Positions 1-9,422 of a stretch of DNA of 64,000 bases are shown here, one piece after another. Numbering within the stretch: the first letter of the stretch is position 1; every line of letters starts with the position of its first letter. The notes beneath the pieces were generated by a model. It had not been told where the DNA came from. It saw nothing but the letters and a program-made list of their open reading frames with translations, and searched no databases. This DNA comes from Gammaproteobacteria bacterium (GTDB lineage: Bacteria > Pseudomonadota > Gammaproteobacteria > Pseudomonadales > Pseudohongiellaceae): NCBI GenBank assembly GCA_008081045.1, contig VMDC01000002.1:1-64000 (forward strand). The letters are read 5' to 3'. Both the position numbers and the translations under genes were made by a program.

Positions 1-30
1 AAGCTTAGGCTTTAGTCGCAGTAACAAGAA

Positions 31-53
31 GGGGGCCTCAGGCCCCCTTTTTT
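31..53 (+). terminator. Rho-independent terminator
   Basis: A seven-base-pair GC stem (GGGGGCC / GGCCCCC) with a TCA loop is followed directly by six T. The T-tract lies on the plus strand, so it ends a rightward transcript that enters from outside the window. It also separates that transcript from the leftward oxygenase gene. Confidence 0.85.
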
Positions 54-94
54 ATATCTTGAATTGCAGTGTTTCCGTATGGGCGGAGCTTTAT

Positions 95-820
95 TCAAGC
101 ATGGAAGTATTCTTTTTCAACCTTGTACCAGCCAAACAGGCTGTAGCGAGACTCACTCACAAACGATTCGACTTGGGTCACAAGGTGAAGGCGAGGCACT
201 TTGAACAGCATCAAACTGTTAAACGAGGGTGGGACAATAATCTCTGGCTCGCCCTCGGAATCACAGAAGGCAAAATTTCCGCCCCACTCCTGCTTCCAAT
301 CTTTACTTAGTGCAAGGACATGGGCTGCGATGCGGGTCTGACTCTGACTCTCGTCCATGTGCACCGACAGGTGGTGATTGCGGTCATATCTTGAGCACCA
401 GGTGCTCACCTCCTGGCCTGATGCATCGCCTGTAATTTCCGCGAGCAGGCCAAGGTACTCCTCACTGTTAAAGTAGCGAAAGATATCGCTCAGGATCCGC
501 ACAGGTTCAGGGCAATCTTCTGCGCGTGACGAGATCGTAAAGCGACAGTACGCAAACGAGAAATCATTGTCCTTCAGCGTCGCCATGGGGGGGACTAGTC
601 GTTTAACTTCCCGCGGCGTTAAGCGTTCAAGATCAGCTGGTTCAATGACACCAACCCTGCCGGTGTTCATCTCACGATAGTGGAATTCCCACGGCACTCT
701 GTTCTTGAGGGCTTCATAAGCGGCCTGCGCCACTTCATCTCGCAAGAGATCTTTAATGACAACGTAACCGGATTCCCGGTATTGCTGCTTCAGCGCCTCG
801 ATGTTCAGAGTATTGATCAT
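95..820 (-). CDS. 2-oxoglutarate/Fe(II)-dependent oxygenase family protein
   Basis: A 241-residue protein with the signature of the Fe(II)/2-oxoglutarate dioxygenase fold. It has an HxD pair (His154, Asp156, in VHMDES), a distal His212 (RLHLV) and Arg225 thirteen residues later, which would bind the 2-oxoglutarate carboxylate. The spacing resembles prolyl-hydroxylase-like members such as the Tpa1/Ofd1 C-terminal type. No signal peptide is visible, so it should be cytosolic. Its substrate cannot be read from sequence; protein prolyl hydroxylation or small-molecule oxidation are both possible. It stands alone, followed leftward by a terminator that faces the other way. Fold assignment is firm, the substrate is unknown. 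Confidence 0.8.
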   Translation of the reverse strand: MINTLNIEALKQQYRESGYVVIKDLLRDEVAQAAYEALKNRVPWEFHYREMNTGRVGVIEPADLERLTPREVKRLVPPMATLKDNDFSFAYCRFTISSRAEDCPEPVRILSDIFRYFNSEEYLGLLAEITGDASGQEVSTWCSRYDRNHHLSVHMDESQSQTRIAAHVLALSKDWKQEWGGNFAFCDSEGEPEIIVPPSFNSLMLFKVPRLHLVTQVESFVSESRYSLFGWYKVEKEYFHA

Positions 821-879
821 ATCGATGATTCAGGCTTGAGTTGTTCAGTTGACTGGTCGTCAGGAGGTTTGGGGGGTGC

Positions 880-1341
880 TTATTTAAGCAGTTGATCGCG
901 TCGCGCCCGGAGCTGCGCCAGGATGCTGGCTATCTGGGCAAATGCCGGGACCTCCTGAGTCATCTGCTCCATCATCTGCTGCAACTGCTGATACTGGGGT
1001 TCCACCGCAGTCCGTATCGACCGATCGGCTTCTACGACCCCGGCATTAAATCCGAAGGTGTTTGCGTTACGTGCCCGAGCGTCTACCATAAACTTAGGCT
1101 CACAAACCCGGACAGGGATGTTCGAGCCGGTTGGTGTCTCTCGGCGACAGCTGATCTTGAAGTCATCGTCTTCGATATGGGAATTGAAGATCTCGTAGAA
1201 CTGATCCTCAGCCTCTTCGATAAATTGCTCGACATCGGCGCGATTCAGTTCAGAAATGACAATGACCTCGCCTTCATCATCCTGTGCCAGACTGAAAAGG
1301 AGGGGGCAAGCGCATAGCAAGCAAGCCAGCAGTTTTCTCAT
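880..1341 (-). CDS. Small secreted protein of unknown function
   Basis: A 153-residue protein with a clear signal peptide (MRKLLACLLCACPLLFSLAQ) and predicted cleavage near residue 20. The mature part is acidic at first (an E/D-rich stretch around residues 38-60), has one pair of cysteines (in SCRRE and VCEP) that could form a disulfide, and ends in a Gln/Met-rich, probably helical or coiled-coil segment. I do not recognise a family. It is transcribed in the same direction as the oxygenase gene 59 bases downstream, so the two could be co-transcribed. The start is supported by the position of the signal peptide. Confidence 0.65.
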   Translation of the reverse strand: MRKLLACLLCACPLLFSLAQDDEGEVIVISELNRADVEQFIEEAEDQFYEIFNSHIEDDDFKISCRRETPTGSNIPVRVCEPKFMVDARARNANTFGFNAGVVEADRSIRTAVEPQYQQLQQMMEQMTQEVPAFAQIASILAQLRARRDQLLK

Positions 1342-1660
1342 CGGGGTGTGCTCCGCAAGATCAGTCTTTTAATATTACCCTTCTGGAAAGGTTTCGGCGA
1401 GGCCCATCACGGTTCCGGGCTCGAGGTCAGCCGGTCTGAACCGGATAGGGGCTGGTGCCCCGCGGCGACGGTCAAACATCTTCTATTGTCCGTGTCAGTG
1501 GGTGCGGGCTGAGGGGTTGGTTGGCAGGCGTGAGTCTACAGGCGGAAAATGCCGGCGCAGCCCCTGTCTGCCGTAGCTGCCGGAGAAGGGGTTGCTGAGA
1601 GTCGAATTCGCTTAATCCTGCTGCGGCATGCTCGTACAGCAGGATTCAGGGCCTATTTGC
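1342..1660. other. Intergenic stretch between the small secreted protein and sapC
   Basis: About 320 bases with no convincing gene. The open frames crossing it on the plus strand are antisense extensions into the SapC gene. The only clear structure is the inverted repeat at 1614-1646. The leftward promoter for the secreted-protein gene must lie near 1345-1420, but I could not pick a confident -35/-10 pair. Confidence 0.5.
1614..1646 (-). terminator. Hairpin just past the sapC stop, possible terminator
   Basis: Perfect ten-base inverted repeat AATCCTGCTG (1614-1623) and CAGCAGGATT (1637-1646) around a 13-base loop, beginning 14 bases beyond the SapC stop codon on the leftward transcript. There is no strong T-tract, so it may be a weak terminator or an mRNA 3'-end stabiliser. 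Confidence 0.45.
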
Positions 1661-2410
1661 TCAGCTCGATTCTTCGCTCTTGGGAGTCGTTTCCGCGGCC
1701 TTATCAGCAGCGTATTGACGCTCGGAGACGCGTCGCAGCTGCTGCAGGGAATTCAAGTGGGCGTACACCAGCGCCACGAGCCCCCGGCTACGCATATCCA
1801 GAAAATCTTCATCGGACAGTTCGTTAAATTTCTGTTCGTCTACCACGTAAATGCCATCGATGTTGTAGAGCCGGCCGTCCGGTCGATGCTGCAGACGGAC
1901 CTGCTGAGTCGTGAGCAGGCCTTTCTCTGTCAGATACTTGGTGATTTCCTGCGTCTGTTGATTCTGCTGGGCAGCCTGTACCAGGCCTTCGATGCGGGCT
2001 TCCATATATTCGGTGTTTTTGCCGTCATCGGTGAATACCCGCTCGCCCTCATTGTCACTCAACAGGGGACTTTCTTCATCGACCAGAACCGCAAACTGCT
2101 CACGATTCTCATCCGTTGCCGTAATGGCGAAAGGCGCGTTGCCAAAGCCCACCGGAATCACCTGGGCAGGGAAGGGCTCTTCCTGGCAGTAGAGATTCTG
2201 ACCTTCCTGCAGCCCCATGATCGCCACCGGCATGAAATCATCGGTGCTCTGATTGGTCACAAATACCAGTGGAAACTCAGCAGACAGGGTAAAGAAATCG
2301 CGCACCACGATCGGAATCAGGTTTTGTTGCTTGAAGCGCGTGTAGTCGCCCGATTGTCTGACTCTAAGGTTAGCGTGCTGGTCTTTCGCCAGTGGGACAA
2401 ATTTCGACAT
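1661..2410 (-). CDS. SapC family protein
   Basis: A 249-residue protein of the SapC family, named after a protein linked to S-layer export in Campylobacter and common in aquatic Proteobacteria, where its actual role is poorly defined. The N-terminal half has the family's look, with a PLxF(V) strand, a QxGNLYCxEE-like element and a hydrophobic FPLVFVT segment. There is no signal peptide or membrane segment, so it should be cytosolic. The frame is open 41 codons further upstream, but I chose the ATG at 2410 because MSKFVPL is where the conserved part starts and the extension has no family character. The C-terminal 25 residues are Lys/Glu/Ser-rich and probably disordered. In related bacteria SapC genes often sit near TonB receptors; none is adjacent here. 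Confidence 0.75.
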   Translation of the reverse strand: MSKFVPLAKDQHANLRVRQSGDYTRFKQQNLIPIVVRDFFTLSAEFPLVFVTNQSTDDFMPVAIMGLQEGQNLYCQEEPFPAQVIPVGFGNAPFAITATDENREQFAVLVDEESPLLSDNEGERVFTDDGKNTEYMEARIEGLVQAAQQNQQTQEITKYLTEKGLLTTQQVRLQHRPDGRLYNIDGIYVVDEQKFNELSDEDFLDMRSRGLVALVYAHLNSLQQLRRVSERQYAADKAAETTPKSEESS

Positions 2411-2739
2411 GCTTTGGATACCTTGTTTGGCTTGAGCTGAGCCAGCATAAGCTGGTGTCAGTGTGTATTTATCAGGGACTACCCTGCGTGAGGGGGCCAA
2501 TGTTCCCAGATAGCGCGCTGGATGAAAAGTCACTTGTCGAAAAAGTCTGTAGAAATGCCTTAACGGATGCCGGGCTGTGTGCCCGCTGAAGAGCGCCGTC
2601 TGGCTCCGGCGAATCCGATTTCGTCCCCTGCCTGGCTGAGGTATAGTGTGAGTCCATCGGCGAAATAACCCGCTCAGTGATTCGTAGGGCCTGTGAGCGG
2701 GTCAGTTTCCGCTTGTCTCCACGCTGAGAGGGTCTTGCC

Positions 2740-3684
2740 ATGCAAACTCAATCCAGAAAAATAGCTTATTACCAACTGGGCCGACTTCGCGTCCCGGACT
2801 ATCTGCCGGGCATTGTTGCGGCCATACTCCTGCTGTTTGGCTTTCCCTTCGTGGTCCAGAGTCAGCAGTCCGCTGAGATACGCACAGAAGAGGTGGCTGA
2901 TGGCCGCTATGTGCTGTTCGGTCGCGGCGGCAACATTCTGGCGTCCCTTGGCGATCAGGGCGTGATGATTGTGGATTCCCAGTTCCCCGACATGGTGCCA
3001 AAGTATCAGTCGACCATTCGCGCTCTGGGAGGTGGTGAGGTGGACTTTACCATCAACACCCACTGGCACTATGACCATGCTGACGGCAATGAACTGCTCG
3101 GCGAGGCCGGCTCCTGGATTGTGGCGCATAGGCACTCGCGAGAGATGATGATGCAGCACAACACGATCAATACGGTCACCAACCCCATCGTCGAGCAGGC
3201 GCCGTATGCTACCGCCGGATTACCCGTTACGACTTTTGACACCCGCATGGAAATGTACTTCAACGGTGAACAGGTCGATTTAATTCACGCGGGGCCGGCG
3301 CACACCCGGGGCGATGCCGCGGTGTATTTTCGCGACAGCAACGTCATCCATATGGGCGATGTCTATAACAATGCCGGATATCCGTTTATTGACGCGGAAA
3401 ACGGCGGCGGCATCGAAGGCGTGATTGCTTTCTGCGAGGCCATCCTGCAGGAGATCAATACCGACACGGTAGTCGTGCCCGGTCACGGGCCGGTGGCAGG
3501 CTATGCGGACCTCGCGGAGTACGTCACTATGCTCACCGAGATTCGGGGCAAAATGATGGTGCTGATCGGACAGGGCGCGTCGCTGGAGGAAGTTATCGCG
3601 GCAAATGTAACAGCGAACTGGGATGCCAAGAAAGGCGATCCGACCCGACTGGTGAACAGAGCCTACTACAGCTTAACGCGGTAG
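2740..3684 (+). CDS. Exported MBL-fold metallo-hydrolase
   Basis: A 314-residue metallo-beta-lactamase-fold protein. The metal ligands are complete: HWHYDH (the HxHxDH motif, near residues 108-113), a downstream His in GPAHTRGD, Asp in HMGDVY, and His in VVPGHGP. A hydrophobic segment at residues 21-40 ending in VVQSQQ looks like a signal peptide or anchor, so it probably acts in the periplasm. The spacing resembles the broad group near subclass B lactamases and quinoprotein-associated hydrolases, and the substrate cannot be told. A GAGAGG ribosome binding site lies about 11 bases before the ATG. It is transcribed alone, facing the convergent DUF5916 gene. Confidence 0.82.
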   Translation: MQTQSRKIAYYQLGRLRVPDYLPGIVAAILLLFGFPFVVQSQQSAEIRTEEVADGRYVLFGRGGNILASLGDQGVMIVDSQFPDMVPKYQSTIRALGGGEVDFTINTHWHYDHADGNELLGEAGSWIVAHRHSREMMMQHNTINTVTNPIVEQAPYATAGLPVTTFDTRMEMYFNGEQVDLIHAGPAHTRGDAAVYFRDSNVIHMGDVYNNAGYPFIDAENGGGIEGVIAFCEAILQEINTDTVVVPGHGPVAGYADLAEYVTMLTEIRGKMMVLIGQGASLEEVIAANVTANWDAKKGDPTRLVNRAYYSLTR

Positions 3685-3744
3685 GAGCGACCCTGGCTGA
3701 AGGCGCCTGCATTGCATTCGGACGTCGGAGATGCCCGCAATCGA

Positions 3745-6153
3745 CTAGGCGCCAAAGCGGTAGCGCAGCCGAAATGCGAAGGTATCTACGATGGGCTGAT
3801 TCCAGGTCCGGGCAAACAGATTGGAATAGCTGTCGAAGGTGTCTCTCGGCAGATTGGAACCTCGGGTATAGACCAGGAATAGATCCGACAGAGGCGCAAT
3901 TTCCCAGCGGTAGCGGGCCTGAAACGTCATCCGTGAAATACTGAAGTTGTCAGAAGTCGCAGATGGCTTTTCGACCGGACGCAGTGGCTCAGCCCCAACG
4001 GGTGAGCTTTGCCAGAAGCGGTCTTCAAAGGCCTTCAGTCCGTTGTACTGCATGGTAAATCGGATCTGCTGGCGCGGCCCGATGAAATAATTGACCTCCA
4101 GATTGGGTGCCCACTGATGCGCTTCAAAGCTGGTATAGGCGCCACCGCCTTTGTGAATCAGCAGCGCTTCCTGATCTGTGTACTGCAGGTTTATCGCTGA
4201 GGAAAAACGGTCAGTGGGCCGCCAGGTCAGGCCTGTGCGGCCGGTGACGCTTTGCGGGCCCAGGTCGTCGGCGTCCCAGTTCAGCGCGAACTCATACGCC
4301 AATTTCTCTGCCGGGTTGCTGGAGTAGCTCAGGTTCAGCCGCTCTCGTTGAGGTACGGCGAAATCGCCGGTTCCGCGGCCCAGCCGGTCATCTGTGCGGG
4401 CGGGGAACAGCCCCAGAGAGTAGGAAAACGTGTCGTTGTTGAGAAAGTTGTAGTCCTGATTCAGAAAGATACCGAGTCGGACGGGCCGGCCTTCGACATT
4501 CCATTGGTTGGCAACCACATAGGTGGTCGTCCGCGAACGCAACCCCTCTACATCTGATTCAAAGATGTTGTAGTTGTAGTCCAGATTCATCTGATCATTT
4601 CGGGTAAGGAATCCCAGTCCATTGATATCCAGAGATTCGTCGAAGTAGGTTGCCCGAAGCGTATGCTGTTTGCCTCTTTCCGGCCGGAAGCGGAAATCCG
4701 CCATACCGCCGTAGCCGACTTCTCTGTCGTTATCCGACCGCATGAAACTCGAGTCGATGACCCAGCGATTGTCGGCAGAAAAATAATGTGCATCGATCGC
4801 ATTGACTGATTCATTGATGTCGGGATGCATGACGCTTGTCCCCATCCAGCCAATGCTTCGGCGGCCTCCCGAGTTGGTGTCTTCGTACAGCGCACGACCC
4901 ACGATAAAATCTCGGCCGGTCGTGGTCAGCGTAATCGGTGAGCCATCATCGAGGGTGCCCCCGATTGCGAGGTCGTCTTCATAGGCCAGCAGTGTGCCGT
5001 AGCGGACTTTGCCCTGCTGCCCGGTGAACTTGAGCGCGCCTAGCAAGTCGGTGGGCTGACTGCGGTCAGTGGGTTGCACATTCACCCCTGCGGGGACTGT
5101 CAGCTCTGGCGCACCACCGATGCGGCGGGTGTTTACCAGCTGTATCGGTCCGCCGGGTCCGCCAGGATTGCTGTGGCGTGGATGCGTGATAAAGATGTCC
5201 TGCCCTTCGAGAAAGAAGTCGCGCTGCTCAGGGAAAAACTGTTCGAAGGCCGTCAGATTGACAACCACATCGTCTGCTTGAATGCTGCCGAAGTCCGGGT
5301 TCAGCGTGGCGGTCAACTGAGTGTTGGTGGTCGGACGCCAGAAGATGTCAGTGCCTACTTTAAAGGTATTCTCATGGCCCACTGCGTCATGGACACCGCC
5401 GATGAACGGGTAATACGTCAGTTGCCTGCGCGGCTCGATGCCCCTGAGTTCATATTTGGTGAAGGCCGACAGATATTCATTCACCGTTCTCGGGATGGGC
5501 GGCACTGCCCAAGAATCGCCATTGAGGTGGCCGACCTGGCGCTCGAAATAAAAACCAATGCGCCTGACATCTTCTGCCTGGGGTAGCGCCAGCATTGACC
5601 AGGGGATATAGATCTCCGCGCTCCAGCCGTTTTCCAACTCGCTCGTGCGTCCGTTCCAGGTTCCATCCCACTGCAGATTGAACTGTCGCTCCGGCAGAAT
5701 GGTGCCGTCGGTCATGGACTCTCCGAGGTTGAGCCTGATGAAATACCCATACAGCCCCTGACCGGAAGGGTCGAGGCTGACGGTAAAGGCGTCCCGGTCC
5801 AGTCGGGTATCCCGCGAGGTCATTCTGGCAATCAGAGTTCCCGCGGGCTGGAAGTTCATAGCACCGATATAAATGCCGCGCTCGGTATAGAACATGCGAA
5901 CGTGTGTGTCGTAAGGCGTCTCTGCCAGCGTATCCGGCACGATGACTTTCATGCCCTCAATCACGGGTAAATCTTTCCAGACTTCCTCATCGAGATCACC
6001 ATCGAGCCGAAAATCGTTGTCCGCTTCGCTGATTCGGGTGACCTGGGGCAGAATATCCTGAGCAAGCACTGCCGGCCAAGCGACCGTCAGAAACGCAAGC
6101 ACGCAGCAGGAAAGGCAGGCACTGAGCTTTGTCGGGGATACGAGTTTGAGCAT
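3745..6153 (-). CDS. DUF5916 protein: CBM9-like domain plus outer-membrane barrel
   Basis: An 802-residue protein with a signal peptide (residues about 1-31). Next comes a domain resembling carbohydrate-binding family 9 (residues about 40-230, with LDGDLDEEVW and the ENGWSAEIYIPWSML segment), then a DUF5916 region that looks like a large beta-barrel, with many alternating aromatic strands and the typical end RYRFGA. Such proteins are found in the outer membrane of marine Bacteroidetes and Gammaproteobacteria. The role is not established; a part in binding or uptake of polymers or sugar-like ligands is inference from the CBM9-like part. It stands alone with a short gap to the convergent metallo-hydrolase gene. 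Confidence 0.8.
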   Translation of the reverse strand: MLKLVSPTKLSACLSCCVLAFLTVAWPAVLAQDILPQVTRISEADNDFRLDGDLDEEVWKDLPVIEGMKVIVPDTLAETPYDTHVRMFYTERGIYIGAMNFQPAGTLIARMTSRDTRLDRDAFTVSLDPSGQGLYGYFIRLNLGESMTDGTILPERQFNLQWDGTWNGRTSELENGWSAEIYIPWSMLALPQAEDVRRIGFYFERQVGHLNGDSWAVPPIPRTVNEYLSAFTKYELRGIEPRRQLTYYPFIGGVHDAVGHENTFKVGTDIFWRPTTNTQLTATLNPDFGSIQADDVVVNLTAFEQFFPEQRDFFLEGQDIFITHPRHSNPGGPGGPIQLVNTRRIGGAPELTVPAGVNVQPTDRSQPTDLLGALKFTGQQGKVRYGTLLAYEDDLAIGGTLDDGSPITLTTTGRDFIVGRALYEDTNSGGRRSIGWMGTSVMHPDINESVNAIDAHYFSADNRWVIDSSFMRSDNDREVGYGGMADFRFRPERGKQHTLRATYFDESLDINGLGFLTRNDQMNLDYNYNIFESDVEGLRSRTTTYVVANQWNVEGRPVRLGIFLNQDYNFLNNDTFSYSLGLFPARTDDRLGRGTGDFAVPQRERLNLSYSSNPAEKLAYEFALNWDADDLGPQSVTGRTGLTWRPTDRFSSAINLQYTDQEALLIHKGGGAYTSFEAHQWAPNLEVNYFIGPRQQIRFTMQYNGLKAFEDRFWQSSPVGAEPLRPVEKPSATSDNFSISRMTFQARYRWEIAPLSDLFLVYTRGSNLPRDTFDSYSNLFARTWNQPIVDTFAFRLRYRFGA

Positions 6154-6434
6154 TGTGCCGTGTGCCTGTTTTGGGCTCAGCCGTCCTTCGGGCCGGCAGA
6201 AAACGCGGCTTGTTCTGCTAAGCTCGCGGTGTGAGCGAAAGAAAGCCGCCTGTTTGAGGCTGATTGCCTCCTGATACGCTGCGCACTATACGCGAATCGC
6301 GCCCATTATGAAGGGCAAAGCGACGATTTGTTGCAATTTCCAGGGACTAAGCAAAGTGGTAAATGCGTCTGCTTTTGCTGCTGATGACCGCATTTTCCTG
6401 TAAGATACGCGGTTTTTTCCTCCTAAGCGCAACT

Positions 6435-7589
6435 ATGACGAGAATAGGAATCATCGGCGGCGGGCAGCTGGCGGCCATGTTGGTAAAGGCGGTCAGGCAG
6501 ACTGATGCGAGCGCTGATACAGAGACTCAGATCTTCGTGCTGGATTCAGACCCGAATTGCCCCGCAGCGCTGGTGGGTGGGGTCCATGTTCCGGGCAGCC
6601 CCTCGAGTGGCGAAGGATACGATCAACTTGCCGCTTTGGCTGATGTGCTGACGATTGATCTGGAGAACGTCAGTGTCGAAAAGTTGAGCAGACTGCAGTC
6701 GGACGGACATGCTGTTGTCCCTGATCCTGGTCTGTTGGCGCGTGTCACCGACAAGCTGCAGCAGAAACGCTGGTATGCCGAACTGGGCCTGCCGACTGCA
6801 GACTTTCAGGCGCATCCTGCGAACGAGGACATCAGCAGTGACGCTTTTGGTTTCCCTGTTGTCCAGAAAGCAGCGCGAGGAGGCTATGACGGGCGCGGCG
6901 TTTTTGTCCTGCATTCCGCACAAGACAATGTCGATCGTCTTCAGGTTGACGGATTTCTCGAGCGCTACATCGAGCGCAGCATGGAGATCTCCGTGATGGT
7001 GGCTGCCGATGGGCAAGGCGCAGCGGCCGCCTATGAGCCTGTTGAGATGGTATTCCACGAAGCAGGTAACGTGCTCGATTATCTCGTCGCGCCGGCCAGG
7101 TTGGAGGCGGAGCGGCTTGCTGAAGCCCGCCGTCTGGCGGTCAGCGCAATCGAGAAAATGCAGGGCAAGGGCATTTTTGGTGTGGAGATGTTTCTGACAC
7201 CCAAAGGCGAACTCCTGATTAATGAAATTTCTCCCAGAACCCATAACAGTGGGCACTACACCACTGAAGCCTGTCAGACGTCGCAATTTGTCCAGCAGTT
7301 CAATATTCTCTCCGGCAAACCGCTTGGCAGCACCGACCAGATACAACCTGCCGTCATGTTTAATCTGCTCGGTGCTGAGGGATTTGATGGCGACACCGTA
7401 GTCGAAGGCGCTGATCTGGCGAAGAATGACCCGTCTGTGTGGGTGCATCTGTACGGAAAAACCCGCTGTTTCCCCGGTCGCAAAATGGGGCATGTGACGG
7501 TGGTGGCGGCCACGGTAGACGAAGCCCTGGAGAAAGTAGACACTATAAGACCTCAGCTTAATGTCAGAGGAGCGCAGCCAATTGACTGA
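6435..7589 (+). CDS. purK: N5-carboxyaminoimidazole ribonucleotide synthase
   Basis: PurK uses ATP and bicarbonate to make N5-CAIR from AIR in purine biosynthesis. The 384-residue protein starts with the family's glycine-rich strand ([16 protein letters not shown]), has the ATP-grasp loop ([15 protein letters not shown]) and the late [15 protein letters not shown] motif. The reading frame is open 24 codons further, but the ATG at 6435 is chosen because the conserved start falls exactly there. It is a little longer than the E. coli protein. It forms a two-gene unit with purE, whose start overlaps the purK stop, so the two are translationally coupled and together replace the one-step AIR carboxylase. 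Confidence 0.95.
   Translation: MTRIGIIGGGQLAAMLVKAVRQTDASADTETQIFVLDSDPNCPAALVGGVHVPGSPSSGEGYDQLAALADVLTIDLENVSVEKLSRLQSDGHAVVPDPGLLARVTDKLQQKRWYAELGLPTADFQAHPANEDISSDAFGFPVVQKAARGGYDGRGVFVLHSAQDNVDRLQVDGFLERYIERSMEISVMVAADGQGAAAAYEPVEMVFHEAGNVLDYLVAPARLEAERLAEARRLAVSAIEKMQGKGIFGVEMFLTPKGELLINEISPRTHNSGHYTTEACQTSQFVQQFNILSGKPLGSTDQIQPAVMFNLLGAEGFDGDTVVEGADLAKNDPSVWVHLYGKTRCFPGRKMGHVTVVAATVDEALEKVDTIRPQLNVRGAQPID
7566..7572 (+). promoter_or_regulatory. Ribosome binding site deciding the purE start
   Basis: GAGGAGC within AGAGGAGCG matches the anti-Shine-Dalgarno end of 16S rRNA and sits nine bases upstream of the in-frame TTG at 7582. It is located inside the purK 3' end, consistent with coupled translation. 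Confidence 0.6.
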
Positions 7590-8100
7590 CCACACGACAG
7601 AACTTGAGACTGCCCAAGTCGGGATCATTATGGGCAGTGATTCTGATCTTCGAGTCATGCAGGCCGCCGCCGACATGCTCGGACAACTAGACGTGCCGTT
7701 CGAAATGACGATTGTTTCTGCTCACCGCACCCCGGAGCGGATGATGAAATATGCGGAATCCGCACGTGAGCGCGGTCTGAAAACGATCATTGCCGGGGCG
7801 GGAGGCGCTGCGCATTTGCCCGGCATGGTTGCCTCAATGACTACCTTACCTGTCATCGGAGTGCCGGTTGCCGTCACGGCCTTGCAGGGGCAGGACTCAC
7901 TTTTATCGATTGTGCAGATGCCCAAAGGGGTTCCGGTCGCCACTGTGGCGATTGACAATGCGGCAAATGCGGCGCTGTTGGCAGCTCAGATACTGTCCGT
8001 TAGCGATCCGCGCCTGGCAGAGCGACTGTCAGCGTTTCGTGATGAGCAGACCGCAACAGTGTTGCGCAAAGCAGAGGCAATGGCTTCAGACGATCACTGA
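7582..8100 (+). CDS. purE: N5-CAIR mutase (AIR carboxylase catalytic subunit)
   Basis: PurE converts N5-CAIR to CAIR, directly after PurK. The protein carries the family signatures [23 protein letters not shown] and the [13 protein letters not shown] segment. I place the start at the TTG at 7582 (172 residues): a strong AGAGGAG site at 7566-7572 lies nine bases before it, and the start then overlaps the purK stop in the compact TTGACTGA arrangement. The in-frame ATG at 7561 would give 179 residues but has no visible ribosome binding site and would put the good one inside the coding region. The 3' end overlaps the convergent Sua5/TsaC-type gene by seven bases. Confidence 0.93.
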   Translation: MTDHTTELETAQVGIIMGSDSDLRVMQAAADMLGQLDVPFEMTIVSAHRTPERMMKYAESARERGLKTIIAGAGGAAHLPGMVASMTTLPVIGVPVAVTALQGQDSLLSIVQMPKGVPVATVAIDNAANAALLAAQILSVSDPRLAERLSAFRDEQTATVLRKAEAMASDDH

Positions 8101-9089
8101 GGGGCGGCTTCAGCGGCGCGGGTCAGTCGGTCATTGACTGCGCGCCATGCGTCTGTTTGCGGGGGGCGTTGCAGGTAAACTTCTGTAACGCCGCTGCGCT
8201 CCATGGTGTAAAGCCGATCATATAAAACGGCTGCGTAGGGCTCCGGAGTGTCTGGCATGATCCAGATCGGCGCCCGTCGCTGGCCCAGCTCCACTGCCAG
8301 ATCCTGACTGCATGCAATCCCTGCTGCCGACGCCCACTGCGATTCAATCATTTCCCTGTTTGCGAGCCTCAGGCTGATGTTGACGGGCTGATAGTGCCTG
8401 TGACGCAGGCCAGGTGACGCTGCGTTACCTGATGGCCGTGAATCAGAGATTTCGCCGATTACTGACCGAAGATCATCAATACTGATGGCGCCCGGCCGGA
8501 GCAGTTGTGGGCGCTCCGATCTGAGATCGACAACCGTTGACTCGATGCCGATCGTGGTCTGGCCGCCATCCAGAATAGCGGCAATTCGCCCTCCCAAGGT
8601 GCGCTCTACATGATCGGCACGGGTGGGACTTGGTCGGCCTGACACATTGGCTGAAGGTGCCGCAAGCGGGAACTGGCAGAGTTGGATAACGGACTGAACT
8701 GCCTCGCCGGCAGGGGCTCTGATTGCCACTGAATCGAGACCGGCGGTGACAATATCCGGTATCGCGGAAGCTGCCTTCAGCACGATGCTCAGTGGGCCCG
8801 GCCAGAATGCCGCTGACAGTGCTGCCGCGATTTCCAGCTGTTTCGTTGTTGCGGCCCACAGCGGAATTGCGGCTTCGATGGAGGCAACGTGCAGGATCAA
8901 GGGATTATCAGCAGGGCGACCTTTTGCGGAAAAAATCCCTTTGACCGCGTCTGCCGAGAGGCCGTTGGCGGCAAGACCATAGACGGTCTCCGTGGGGATC
9001 GCGACCAGTTTGCCCTGTGTCAGCAGCGCTGCTGCACGGACAATATCCTCGGGGCGGTCGCTGTGAAGCGATTCGGTATTGATGGGCAT
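8094..9089 (-). CDS. L-threonylcarbamoyladenylate synthase, long (Sua5) form
   Basis: This enzyme makes threonylcarbamoyl-AMP from threonine, bicarbonate and ATP for the t6A modification of tRNA position 37. The YrdC/TsaC domain covers about residues 10-200 with [25 protein letters not shown], and [15 protein letters not shown]-terminal Sua5 domain follows (about residues 220-331) after the [11 protein letters not shown] linker, which distinguishes it from the short E. coli TsaC. The start is set at the ATG at 9089, where MPINTES begins; 27 upstream codons are open but unlike the family. It is convergent with purE and overlaps its stop by seven bases, so there is no room for a terminator between them. 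Confidence 0.92.
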   Translation of the reverse strand: MPINTESLHSDRPEDIVRAAALLTQGKLVAIPTETVYGLAANGLSADAVKGIFSAKGRPADNPLILHVASIEAAIPLWAATTKQLEIAAALSAAFWPGPLSIVLKAASAIPDIVTAGLDSVAIRAPAGEAVQSVIQLCQFPLAAPSANVSGRPSPTRADHVERTLGGRIAAILDGGQTTIGIESTVVDLRSERPQLLRPGAISIDDLRSVIGEISDSRPSGNAASPGLRHRHYQPVNISLRLANREMIESQWASAAGIACSQDLAVELGQRRAPIWIMPDTPEPYAAVLYDRLYTMERSGVTEVYLQRPPQTDAWRAVNDRLTRAAEAAPQ

Positions 9090-9185
9090 CTGAGGCCGGT
9101 TTCCTGCTTGCTGAATGGAATCTGCGGTGAATTTAAGAGTGACTGAAGGCGTTATCCTGCTTCGCACCATGCCACTTTTTGTGAA

Positions 9186-9422
9186 CTATGGGTTTTCCTG
9201 GTCGGTCACGCGTCTGACTCTTTGCATGATCGTGACTGAACCATACAGAAACCACACAGCGACTGCACCCCACCACAGGGCAAAAAACCAGTCGTTTTTA
9301 TTGGTACCGTTCCAGGCTAGCCATTCGAACACAAAGGCTTCGACGAACAGATCGAATGCGAGCAGACTGAAAAATCCGAAGACCCAGATCAGGGCAAAGG
9401 CCAATGTGCTGAGTGTTTTCAT
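9186..9422 (-). CDS. Small membrane protein with two predicted helices
   Basis: A 78-residue protein with two hydrophobic segments (residues about 5-28 and 46-65) separated by a polar turn containing NGTNKNDW, and a basic C-terminus. I do not recognise a family. Its ATG overlaps the stop of the upstream malonyl-CoA decarboxylase gene by four bases (ATGA), so it is translationally coupled to that gene and very likely expressed. A role linked to malonate or acyl-CoA metabolism would be only guilt by association. Confidence 0.7.
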   Translation of the reverse strand: MKTLSTLAFALIWVFGFFSLLAFDLFVEAFVFEWLAWNGTNKNDWFFALWWGAVAVWFLYGSVTIMQRVRRVTDQENP

